Of a DNA stretch of 64,000 nucleotides, positions 49,401 to 58,324 are shown piece by piece (position 1 is the first letter of the stretch; each line of letters opens with the position of its first letter). This DNA is from Branchiostoma floridae (taxonomy: Eukaryota > Chordata > Leptocardii > Amphioxiformes > Branchiostomatidae), in NCBI RefSeq assembly GCF_000003815.2, contig NC_049995.1:8937802-9001801 (forward strand), given 5' to 3'. The position numbers and the translations under genes are program-made. Under the pieces are notes generated by a model. The model ran no database searches and had not been told where the DNA came from. It was given only the letters and a program-made list of their open reading frames with translations.

Positions 49401-52400
49401 GGTTTTAAATTCGCGGTGAAGCGGCCGCCGCGGAAACCGCGAACATTAATCCACCGCGAACATTTCTGCATTTACAGTAACTTGAAAAGCTATAGATGGA
49501 TCTGTATCATTAATGATGCTTGCATGTTGACAGGTATCAGCAAATTGAATAGCAAGTTGCATCATGAACCCCCTGATACTATCCTATTGATTCAAAATTC
49601 AAGATCTAGTTAACTTTTTCTAAGGAGGTGTAAAACAAGTAAAGGAACATTCCACTACACACCTGCTTTTTTCAGAACATGCTGTCTTCCTCACAGGTGT
49701 GTTAAGTCATACATGAGGTCACAGGTGTGAAAGACATACCTGAGGTCCTGCATGCTCTCCTGAAGTTTCTCCTCCAGGAACTCGATGTCATCTGTGATGT
49801 CTGGGTCTTCAAACTTCTGCCCCTCAAGCACCTCAAGGTGTTTCAGCACCTTACACTGGATCATGGCTAGGGCGTGGTCTTTGATACAGTCTCTGTCTGT
49901 GGGCTTCTCTAGGAGGTTCTGTAGGAGCAAGAACAAGATTGATCACATGTAAGTCACATGTACATCACATGATCAGTACATGTACATCACATGTCTAAGT
50001 CATGGTCTTTGATACAGTCTCTGTCTGTGGGCTTCTCTAGGAGGTTCTGTAGGAGCAAGAACAAGATTGATCACATGTAAGTCACATGTACATCACATGA
50101 TCAGTACATGTACGTCACATGGCTAAGACATGGTCTTTGATACAGTCTCTGTCTGTGGGGTTCTCTAGTAGGTTCTGTAGGGGCAAGAAGAGGATTGGTC
50201 ACATGACACATGAATGTAAGTCATTTGTGCATCACATTATCAGTAGATGTATGTCACATGGTTAATGCAGCATGGTCTTTGATACAGTCTCTGTTTATGG
50301 GGTTCTCTAGTAGGTTCTGTAGATGAACGAACAAGGTTAATCACATGCATGTAGTCACATGTAACGTTACATCACATGATCAATACATGTAAGTCACATG
50401 GCTAAGGCATGGTCTTTGATACAGTCTCTGCCCATTGGTCTCTCTCTGTAGCCTTTCTCTAAAAGATTCTGTAAGGTCAAGAATCAGGTTGATCACATGA
50501 CCCATGCATGTACGTCACATGTACATCACATGATCAGTACATGTTAGTCACATGGTTAATGCATGGTCTTTGACACAGTCTCTGCGGGCTTCTATAGAAC
50601 AAGTTCAACGTATCATTACTTGTTGATCACAGGTATCATTAATGTATATGTATGTCACATGTATGTACATTTTTACTTTGCTGTACTATTGTACCTTTTA
50701 CTTACATTTACTTACTTTTTATCTACATAATCATTAAATGCTACTGGTTATTTTACCTACCCGGAAAGTTGCCAGGACGATACGAGTGACTTTCTCCTTC
50801 ACTGACTCTCTCAAAACGTCGCTCAGGACTGGAATGACGTTATATCTGGGGGGAAAATTATAGCAGCATTAAAATCAGTCTGTTTGAATACTGCAAAATA
50901 TGTCTAGAGTTCAAAGAAGTTTTAAAAAAGTAAGTATTGCTGATGTTTGACAAATGAAGATGGCTAAATCACTAAAGGACATTGCTGTCTTAGAATCTAC
51001 TACTTTTAAACTATGGTTCAAATGAATCAAATTTACCCCCAATTTTCTCAATAGACCATCCCTACTGTATGTATAGACTGGACCAAAGACAGAAAATAGG
51101 GGTGCTCACCTGTCCATCTGCATGGCAATCTCAGGATTGAAGGCCAGCAGCCACATAGAGAATGTAATCTGATACTGCAGCTGGAAACCAATCTTATTGG
51201 CTGCTACCACGGTAACCAACCTGTCAACCAATCAAAGGTAAGATTCAGATTTCAAGTCATTATGTTATGGGTTTTTAAAGCTATTCCTACTGTTTCAAAC
51301 CTATATGTTTGAGTAACTATCTTCATGTGAATTGGACTATTTTACAATGAAAATTATCTTGTAAACTGAAATTACAACTAAGTCATTGATTATTTTTTCA
51401 CACTTGCTACATACAATATATGAACATGTACATGTAACAGCATATTGTAGTTTCATTGCATATCATCATCATAGACCATCATCATTATAGACCACTAAGT
51501 TAAAGAATAATCAGAGCCAATGATAGTTGATCAATATACACTACTTTCTTAATCCTTATTCTTATCAAGCATAACCAATTGAACATAGAATTAAACTCTT
51601 ACGCAAGACGAATAATAGAAGCTGTGGTGCAAAGCTTTCAGCATTTGCCATCTTTCTTTAGCTTTGAAGGGTAGTAATTTTTCGTGGATAACCCGCAACA
51701 ATCTAACCTTTAACCAACAAGTATAAATAACTCACGTGTTGATCCCATCGAGTCGCATGAACCCCAGCCGGTACTCGTTGATTCTCAGCATCATCATCAG
51801 ACAACCTGCTACGGTCTGCCGGTAGTCATTGTCCTGCATGTCAACAACAATAACAACAATTCCACTTAACAAACTGATACAGCACTGTGTTTGCCTCATT
51901 GAATGTCCCCCATCCATTGCATTTGATGAGCCATCATTTTTTGGACATTGTGGTGGCTTGTTAGAAGTTGTAAAAAAAAGGTTACGGTAAAGGTACTGTA
52001 CAGTATTAGAAGCAGGGCTCGAAATCCTTTTTTCTGCATACCTGCACTGGTGCAGGTAACATTGAAAATTACCTGCACCTGACAAATTTTACCTGCACCA
52101 CTCTGAACTCAGGAACCATGCGTCGCTATTTTTTCTTTCATACTTTATCAATGCAGCTAATAACAATCCATAAACACCTGTACATCATAGGACATTTAGT
52201 ACATGGACCAGTGCAGGTTAGGTGCAGGTATACACCAGAAATACCTGCACAGCTCCAATTTTACCTGCACTAACCTGAATATGCAGGTGCTAATTCGAGC
52301 CCTGTAGAAGGTGGAGCCCATCCCTCTTCTGCCACCAACTTTTAGTTTTACTTCCCAACCAAAGTCACAAAGTCAGGTGCCCCTTTTTTTGTATAAGACA

Positions 52401-55400
52401 TGAGGGTGGATTGAGGAAAGTCATGTAGCGTGCGTTTTCCTAAGGACTCAACATCTAGCCAGGAATGCCAAATATCAAACCTGTGACATTTTGATCTTGT
52501 GTCCATTAGCATAGTCACTCAGCCATTCAACAAACCCTTATGCTCTCACCAGAAGCTGTTAATATTACTACATGTATTTTAGGATAGGTTACAAGGTTCT
52601 TTCCACACAGAGGAACAGCAGTGTATGTAGCACCTTTATACTCTCACTATGTGCCCTATTACGTACCTTTGTGAGAAAATACTGTGATACCCATCCCCTT
52701 CCTATCCCGATACACATTAGAACCTGCCTCATTACACAAGACAACCCCCCTCACCACACCATTAGTGAACCCCCCCTCCTTACCTTTGCGACCAGCTGGT
52801 TCTTGAGCCAGGTGAAGAAGTAGGTAAGGTCTGACCCCTCCATGAGTTCCCGACCCCAGCACGCCAGCTTAGCGATGATCCTCGCAGCCTGTGGGGAGGG
52901 GGAGAAAGTAATGATGATTCAGTCAAACAAGACTATACCATGTTCCAGGAGGGGGTGTCATCCTGTCATGCTGCAGTACCTGGAAATATGGCTAGGTGGC
53001 CTAAACTTCCCAAGTTTCTTTGGGGAATAATTACCCACATATTGAAATTCATTTACAAATTCATCAAAAGGATCGTGAGATAAGGTTGTAAGCACACAAG
53101 CACAGACAGAAACAAGACCAAGTCAGTGAGTTCAATCTTACATGTGCAAAATGATTTATCCTTTACCATTATCATAGTCTTTTTGTAAGTGCAAGGAGAG
53201 GACAGAAACATCCACACCACTGCAATAGCTAAGAATTAGCAGGTCTGGGAATTAAACAGATGCATTAGTCAAATTATACAAGAAGAGGAAAGAAGAGGAC
53301 TTATTTCTTCCAAGTGTTTCTAGTACTTTGACCTTTTCAAAACCACAGGGCATATATATAGTGTTTTGCTAGTTTGGAGACTGTTACAGTTACTAGTGTA
53401 TCAGGATGCTGTGTGTCATAATCGGCAACATTTAAAAATTATTTGACAGAACATACATGTATTTCAAAAAAAATTGAAAAAAATTATTAAAGTTTTTCTT
53501 TTAACTTCAGCTGGAAAAAAACATAGTTCTTGCCTAAACACAGTATTTCTAGGATAATCTGATTTAAATCATTACTTAAAAATCTCAATGTTTGCAGCCA
53601 AAGAATCACTGCATACTTTGGAGCCGTTTTGTGGCATGAACTTGAATCTGGCCCTGGACCAGAAACAGCCCCCTTACTTTACCATGGCAACCTGAATGCA
53701 AGCTAGGCCCACATGCCTCCAGCCATCAGGAGAGAGGGAAGGAGGGAGAGTCCAGAGGAGGACAGCAGCACCCAACATTCCAGTTGGCACCCGACTAACC
53801 TGAAACACTGTGAAATGGTCGGGCCTACCCAGCATGCTCAGGAATTGGGCCCAGGGCACCTGGGGCTGCAAGTTACCATGGAGACAGGTTGCCATGGTTA
53901 CCATGCATGTGTTGGTTGCCATGCTTACATGAACCATCATGCAATTTCTATATTGCTGTGCATGCATGACATCTAGCAGATTGTAATGGTATTGCACATG
54001 TGTAATTTCTAGTTTGTCAAGCAAAGTCTGTTAGAATCATTATTGGCCCAATCAAGAGTGTCACTCAGCAAAACAGCCAAGATCTGATGAGTGGTTAATG
54101 GTTATTGATAGGTTCTGGTTAACATTACTAACCTGGTTGATGACAAACTGGTCCTGTCTGTTGAGCATGTTGATGAACTGGGACCAAGGAGCTGTCTTCA
54201 TCTTCTTGGCGTAGTCAAAGAACAGGTTAACTCGATCATGCTTCTCCTAAAAGAAAAAAAGAAAATTCAAAACTTTGCTTTTCAAAAGCTGATTCTAAGC
54301 CATATACAATAGCAAACTATACAAGAAAAGAAGAAAAAGTCACAATATAAGCACTCTTGTTTGGTGGCCTAGTATGGTACATGCAATTTCCTGACATCCA
54401 TGTAAGGGGAGACTGTCCGAGAGAACAATTTTGCAATGTTTTAAATTTATGGTTGAAGCTATGCTGTAGGACTGTTGTAATACAATTTCTGGCATAAAAA
54501 ATTAGTGGTAAAAAAAAAACACGTGAAAATAAAATCACCTCTAAGATAGATACATTTATAGTAAATGCCACTTAGGTCATGATTCTAAATATTCTTCTGG
54601 GTGATACCAATTGATATAAGGGGTGTTCTAACCTGCAGCATATCATCCACCATCGTTAGGATATACTGTACAGTCTGGTCCTTGGAAATCTTCCCCATCA
54701 GGTTTTGGAATGTCTTGACAGCCTGGAGAGGGAAAATGAAGAAAATAAACACTATTATTATATAAACCTTCACGAAAGCAAAACATATTGTTTTTGCTCT
54801 TCTTCTTTTCAAACAAATGAGGTCAATTATGTGGACTAGATGCCTGTCACCATGGTTATTGGTATAGTGGCAGACACCCTGTGAATTTGATCACATAATG
54901 TAGCAAGTGGCAGGACAGAACTGGAGGAGCTGGTCATGGGGATCCGCAGGTCAATCCGCCATGCAAATTGATGGTTGTCGAATATAGTTCAGGGCCTAAA
55001 ACTTCAAGATTTTTTTCCTGGTCAAATGGGTAGAAATCCTGGCAGTTTTGAGGTGGGTGTGACAGGGGAGGGTTTCTACTTTCTGATTAGGGCCAAAAAG
55101 CTGAGTTTTTGTGGTTGCTGAGAGGTATAAAGTTGGGACTTTTTTTGTCCTAGCACATGGCCTTCTCACTGGGTTGTGGTGTGGTTTTGAGGTCAGGGGT
55201 CAATTTTTCAGTTTCCCGGAAGTTTCACTGTTAGATACTTGGCGAAATGTGGTTTTTCGGATAGCTGAGATGTCGGGCTTTCATATGAGGGTATGTTTGT
55301 TTGCCAGTAACGTCAGAAAGTTGAGTTATTAACAGTTGCTTTCTCCTCTTTTTTGTATAGGGAACCATTGTTTAGAGGCTGCAAATTGAATCACCTGTGG

Positions 55401-57276
55401 ATACCCTCATCATACATGTATATGTGAGTAAGAATCAATATACAGGGCAGTAGTTTTTTTAGGCTAGACCATTGTGAAGTTAAACATGATGCATTTTCCT
55501 GCAAATGTTATCTTTCAAGTTTGGATCCTCCTCAAAGCTACATCGCAATAGTTTATTGGATAGAGGGTTTGCCTTGAATTCCAGAGGTCATATTTACAAA
55601 CTCCAGCCAGGTCATACTAACAATTTTAAAACAGTACATACTGATTTGTGAACACACTGGACTATCAATGGACTAGCCCCTGCCATACTGGCCTGTGTGG
55701 CCCAAGGGATGTAGCAATGGAAAAGTAATAAACAGAGATCAAACACATACTGACTTTAGCTGACTATCATAATTCTAGTAATACATGCAGTGCCCCCTAC
55801 CTGCATGCCCTTGTCCTGCAGCACCTTCTCCCTGTTCTCAGCTGACACATTGTCGAACTCCCGGATGAACTGGAAGTCTTCCTGGGAGATCATCTGGCCC
55901 CTGTGGATGGTTGAGTTTAATTGATTTCACCAATCAAACAATAACTTGAATAAGCATTATCACCACCTGAGTATCCATGAGCAGTGACAGCAATTAGAAG
56001 TATGTGTGAGGGTACCTGACTGTAATCCTGAGACATAAACAAATGTCTCATGCTTGATATCTCATCTCAGACATAAGTACAATTCTGAGGAAGCATGTGT
56101 TCAATGAAACACCAACATCAGTAAAATTGCACTTTTTACGATACTGAAACACCAGCATCAGTACAGTAACATGACACTGTCCATGGTGCTGGAACAACAT
56201 CAATGGAGTTCCTGGTATGAAAAGCTAGAAGCTTAGACAGAGTAAAGGAAATGTAGATACATGGTTGTAGACTCCACTAACAAACTTGCTTGTAAGGCAT
56301 TTCAACCCCCGAAGTCGTACAAGGAAAAGAAAACTTTATAGAACTCTTGACGTTGCTTGGCGGCCAAACAAGGGTACAACACTGGGGCCTGCTACTAGTA
56401 GTAGTACTACTAGCGCTAGGAAGACCACGTCAAAACCTCAACTCTGCTCAAGATAACTTCTTCTTCTTCTGTCCATGATGTCTAGCTGCCGAGTCTTTGA
56501 AAACTTTGTTGTAATCAACTATTTATAGTTATTTATATTAACATATGGGAAGATCAGGTCTTCAACACACTCCCGGAGCTGGGTAGCCTGGATACCATAC
56601 CCCAACCTCAAAATATATCTTTCGTGTTGGGGTCTGACAGGATGGCTGTAGAAAGGTTCTCGAAGGCCCTTGATCAGAGGGAGGAGAACCTAGGATTGAT
56701 GACCACTCTCACCACAGGTAGCCAGCTACAACACACCACAGTTGGTCAGCAGGCTATCACAGTAGCGAATCAGGTACTTAGTGGTCACTGTTATGGATTC
56801 AAAAAGTACAGTTGGGGTCTTTAACCAATCATGGCAGGGGCGTAATTACCTGCTGATCCTGTGCTGTTCTATTGGTGGAGTTTTTTGCCCACTATAAGGG
56901 GCAAAATTGAGAAGAGTTCCTATCCCATCCGGCCAGACCTCTGCACGATAGATACTTGAGATCGGGCTGGGGTTTGGTAACCAGGCTAGGAGCTGGGGGT
57001 CTCCAGATCCGACTGGACTGTCTACGCCAAATGCAGAACAACGTGGCGAGAACTGTCTGTAGCCGCCACGCATCAACAAATGATGCACGTGACCGATTGA
57101 TTGATTGATACTTACTGTAGATAGGATTGCCAGTTAACCCTGTGTGCTCGGACATCTGCGGCCCTCTGGGATAGCGGGTCGGTAGCGATAATGAACCCGC
57201 CGGCGCCCTTGAACTCTTCTGCACGATCCAGCTTAGCCAATGACGGCACGCCTTCCAGAGACTGGTATGACGACAT
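34426..57276 (-). CDS. ATP6V1H: V-type proton ATPase subunit H
   Basis: Coding exons, in transcript order: 57276-57116, 55900-55801, 54722-54633, 54246-54133, 52888-52784, 51833-51736, 51220-51110, 50845-50761, 49918-49740, 48847-48722, 48321-48220, 47583-47470 and 34459-34426. All have GT-AG junctions and phases that add to 1419 nt = 472 aa plus TAG (human about 483). Hallmarks are [119 protein letters not shown] and the terminal [11 protein letters not shown]. It is the HEAT/ARM-type regulatory subunit that links V1 to V0 and is required for ATP-driven proton pumping at endomembranes. The last intron is 13 kb because a 12-kb transposon sits in it. A duplicated 60-bp exon is at 53800-53859. 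Confidence 0.97.
34665..34673. repeat. left 9-bp target-site duplication CATACGGGA
   Basis: CATACGGGA lies directly left of the TAGCCTGG terminus. The identical 9-mer is directly right of the CAGACTA terminus at 46724-46732. Confidence 0.85.
34806..34915 (+). promoter_or_regulatory. helicase 5' region shared with the transposase gene
   Basis: Contains, in order, ATCCCCGCGCC, ATCGGGTGGCGTTG, GCGTCATATCTTTGG and CTCTTTGATG. The same series (ATCCCCGTGCC, TCGGGTGGCGCTA, GCGTCATATCTTTAGG, CCCTTTGATC) precedes the transposase gene at 38063-38150. Shared promoter or transposase-binding sequence is inferred. Confidence 0.55.
34948..37288 (+). CDS. RecQ-like SF2 DNA helicase of the transposon
   Basis: Two exons, 34948-35438 and 36142-37288, GT-AG, phase 2, giving 545 aa with no internal stop. 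RecQ motif order is complete: motif 0-like [10 protein letters not shown], motif [10 protein letters not shown], motif II DEAHC (exon 1 ends just after it), motif III ALTATAT, motif [10 protein letters not shown] and motif [13 protein letters not shown] cysteine-rich RecQ-type zinc region follows ([18 protein letters not shown] ... HTCCDSC). The C-terminal ~120 residues ([34 protein letters not shown]) are outside classical RecQ and recur in the inverted relict. It should unwind DNA 3'-5' by family rule; a role in transposition is inferred from its position. It is not a cellular RecQ gene, because it lies within the target-duplication-bounded element and has a decayed sibling there. Confidence 0.9.
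35874..35909 (+). repeat. copy of the element's right-terminal sequence in the helicase intron
   Basis: 'tagtctgtgtaacacaaact' + 'ctgctttccggagctag' matches about 32 of 36 positions of the inward-read right end of the element (46723 downward). It could be a nested MITE remnant or an end captured by internal rearrangement. Confidence 0.6.
38027..38063 (+). repeat. 37-bp CAGGCTA-ended motif between the two element genes
   Basis: Reads GAGCCAGCGGTCACTACAGA...GCTCAGGCTA. Its reverse complement occurs at 22701-22737 with two mismatches. It ends in the element-type terminus CAGGCTA exactly where the shared 5' region of the transposase gene begins, suggesting a fossil element end between the two genes. 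Confidence 0.6.
38063..38150 (+). promoter_or_regulatory. transposase 5' region, homologous to the helicase 5' region
   Basis: Same ordered blocks as 34806-34915. Both genes then open with an AAATGGCG start context. Confidence 0.55.
38229..43501 (+). CDS. DUF6589-family transposase-like protein
   Basis: Segments: 38229-38546 ([12 protein letters not shown]...; [10 protein letters not shown] and HICGDCF form a CxxC/CxxC pair); an S/P/K-rich exon ending at 39366 ([20 protein letters not shown], donor GTGAGT; 5' edge unresolved); and 40240-43501, broken by the gap at 41222-41321. The last exon has a basic N-terminal part ([20 protein letters not shown]), a 17-residue repeat [17 protein letters not shown] (about 10 visible copies), then the conserved body. 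Conserved phrases: [40 protein letters not shown], a zinc-knuckle [10 protein letters not shown]...[60 protein letters not shown] and [17 protein letters not shown]. These are typical of DUF6589 proteins, as I recall them. A DDE transposase role is inferred. The exon 1-2 junction and frame shifts flanking the gap (41190-41380) leave intactness uncertain. Confidence 0.75.
40915..41567 (+). repeat. 51-bp coding minisatellite in the transposase
   Basis: Unit of 17 codons, [17 protein letters not shown], both acidic and basic. Units are nearly identical at DNA level ('gtgaagacacacacatgagg'). The assembly gap lies inside the array. A missing GA near 41195 and a missing G near 41368 break the frame on either side of the gap and together sum to -3, so collapse or sequencing error around the gap is likely. 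Confidence 0.85.
41222..41321. other. assembly gap (100 N) inside the transposase repeat
   Basis: Exactly 100 N, the usual placeholder for a gap of unknown size, so the number of 17-residue units is unknown. Confidence 0.99.
43430..43671 (+). repeat. perfect 121-bp tandem duplication over the transposase stop
   Basis: 43430-43550 and 43551-43671 are identical. The unit includes the final ~23 codons, the TGA and about 50 bp of 3' flank. The second copy is beyond the first stop and is not translated. Its perfection suggests a very recent event or an assembly duplication. Confidence 0.9.
44396..44800. repeat. ~110-bp tandem repeat, about four units
   Basis: The unit has 'gtaactcagtgcttaggca', 'atcatagtctgcaagatag', 'tctggtttgtatacacgca' and 'ttgtgtgtactcatacattt'. 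One unit is shortened. It sits between the transposase 3' region and the inverted helicase relict and may mark the junction of the rearrangement. Confidence 0.85.
44860..46446 (-). pseudogene. decayed inverted helicase copy
   Basis: On the minus strand the 5' part (46446 to about 45983) starts ATGGCGGC. It retains [18 protein letters not shown] and, in another frame, [23 protein letters not shown] and [12 protein letters not shown], matching exon 1 of the intact gene ([10 protein letters not shown]) including the exon end. The 3' part (about 45190-44860) retains [20 protein letters not shown] and [18 protein letters not shown]. Motifs III-VI are missing, the DEAH box has become DEQH, and the fragments lie in different frames. 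It is a pseudogene of a diverged sibling rather than a recent copy. Confidence 0.85.
46724..46732. repeat. right 9-bp target-site duplication CATACGGGA
   Basis: Identical to 34665-34673 and directly abuts the element's right end. Confidence 0.85.
46735..46898. mobile_element. TACTGTAAATGCA-family MITE, left end truncated
   Basis: The right end GCATTTACAGTA is intact and the interior 'ccgcgaactcaaaaccactgc' is typical. The left end reads TGTAGAAATGTTTGC, lacking the first bases. It lies 3 bp outside the 12-kb element's target duplication. Confidence 0.7.
48881..49081. mobile_element. TACTGTAAATGCA-family MITE
   Basis: Left TACTGTAAATGCAGAAATT and right TTGCATTTACAGTA, in the intron between ATP6V1H exons 9 and 10. 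TA-flanked. Confidence 0.85.
49145..49255. repeat. TG-rich microsatellite
   Basis: Interrupted (TG)n tract. Frames through it are artefacts. Confidence 0.85.
49268..49479. mobile_element. 212-bp TACTGTAAATGCA-family MITE
   Basis: Left TACTGTAAATGCATTTAAG and right TTCTGCATTTACAGTA. Very similar to the RPS8 intron copy at 29977-30188 over the whole length, including 'gcggtgaagcggccgccgcg'. Confidence 0.88.
49868..50600 (-). repeat. tandem repeat built from the 5' edge of ATP6V1H exon 9
   Basis: About six units of 110-140 bp. Each starts 'tggtctttgatacagtctct', covering the first ~45 coding bases of exon 9 ([16 protein letters not shown], minus strand) and its acceptor, then 'gatcacatg...' rich in 'gtacatcacatg'. 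The unit next to the true exon is the functional one. The next two are almost identical and the more distant ones more diverged. Confidence 0.85.
52013..52304. mobile_element. 292-bp hAT-like MITE, CAGGGCTCGAA family
   Basis: CAGGGCTCGAAATCC ... AATTCGAGCCCTG, flanked by 6-bp direct repeats TAGAAG (before 52013 and after 52304). Inverted relative to the copy at 8502-8842. It lies in the intron between ATP6V1H exons 5 and 6. Confidence 0.87.
53800..53859 (-). CDS. ATP6V1H: candidate alternative 60-bp exon of ATP6V1H
   Basis: On the minus strand, CAG | 60 bp | GTTAGT, phase 0 at both ends, encodes [20 protein letters not shown]. This matches the last 20 residues of exon 4 ([20 protein letters not shown]) at 10 of 20 positions, and conservative changes dominate the rest. 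It lies between exons 4 and 5, both also phase 0, so inclusion would be in frame. Purifying-type substitutions and intact splice sites argue for use, but there is no transcript evidence here. It could be a decayed duplicate. Confidence 0.55.
56575..56997. mobile_element. 405-bp TAGCCTGG MITE with 9-bp target duplication
   Basis: Element 56584-56988 in ATP6V1H intron 1. Left end TAGCCTGGATACCATACCCC; right end read inward TAGCCTGGTTACCAAACCCC. The perfect direct repeat GGAGCTGGG is at 56575-56583 and 56989-56997. Same terminal motif and same duplication length as the 12-kb element at 34674-46723. No open frame. Confidence 0.9.
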
Positions 57277-58324
57277 TGTGCTTCCTTGGGAAATGAAACA
57301 ATGCAAACATTTAACAAGACAATACTAAATACAAGTAAGAAGAGAACACACCTTGTAAGTCACAAATTATCAGGCAAATGGAATTTCACCTCTACACCTC
57401 CAAAAAATTATTATGGGCTTCAATTATTATGATTCCCTGGTCTAATTTTTAGCTCTCACACAATTTGCAAAATATTATGAATTCCTCAATTTTGAGGTAT
57501 GTTGATGTATTAACGACACAATTATTGCTTCCATGACACACCTTGTTGAGTAGAATTGGTTATGGCAAACAAAATTTTTGTATCTCGGAAATTTACTTCA
57601 CGCCCCCCTCCCTCATCCCTTTTCCATCCCCCAACCATCCCAGCGACACAAATTCTAAAACAATCATAATCTGATCTAACACTTTACACGGTATGAAGAT
57701 AGATGCTTTTCCCTGCTTATTTGTATAAAATGCGTCTATATAAAGCTTTTGGAAGTGGCAAAACGCACCTTTTTGTCGTCTGTTTCGCTCAAAATCGCAG
57801 AAATCAGACCTGAGGTCACGTCTGCTCACGTCAGGGTCATATGACAGAAAATCTCGCGAGAATCAACGTGATTTTGTGCTCCTTTGTAGGGACCGTACAT
57901 TTTTCTCCAAGAAGAGCGTATAATTCCCAAGGTATGGCACTATTCGACATTATCAGATGAAAATAGACAATATTTTTTATATATAAAACAAACTTGAAAG
58001 GAAAATATGTATGATTCACGTTTTTCTTCAAATATATACGGTTAGTAAAGACTAGCAAAGGTTTATCCCTTAGATCATGCACTGCCAAATTTGGTGATAA
58101 TTTTAGACGATCCCTAAAGGGGACATGACTCAATATTTTGTTAGCATAATCTTCACTGATTTGCTACCATATCATAACATATTTAGTAGAATATGTATTG
58201 TTTATATCTTTTAGTAGATTTAGGGGATATTGTGCTTCAAACTCCAGCCAAATAAAGTAATTTAATTTTCCTCAACCTCCGATCATCCCCAGAATTTTGG
58301 AATCGCCCTTAAAGAACAAACAAA
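57277..58324. promoter_or_regulatory. divergent promoter region, ATP6V1H / PHF20-like
   Basis: About 1 kb between the divergent start codons. On the ATP6V1H side a polypyrimidine-AG just before the ATG (near 57287-57295) hints at an intron in the 5' UTR, so its first exon may be near 57.8 kb. No TATA box or RNA gene is seen. Confidence 0.5.
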
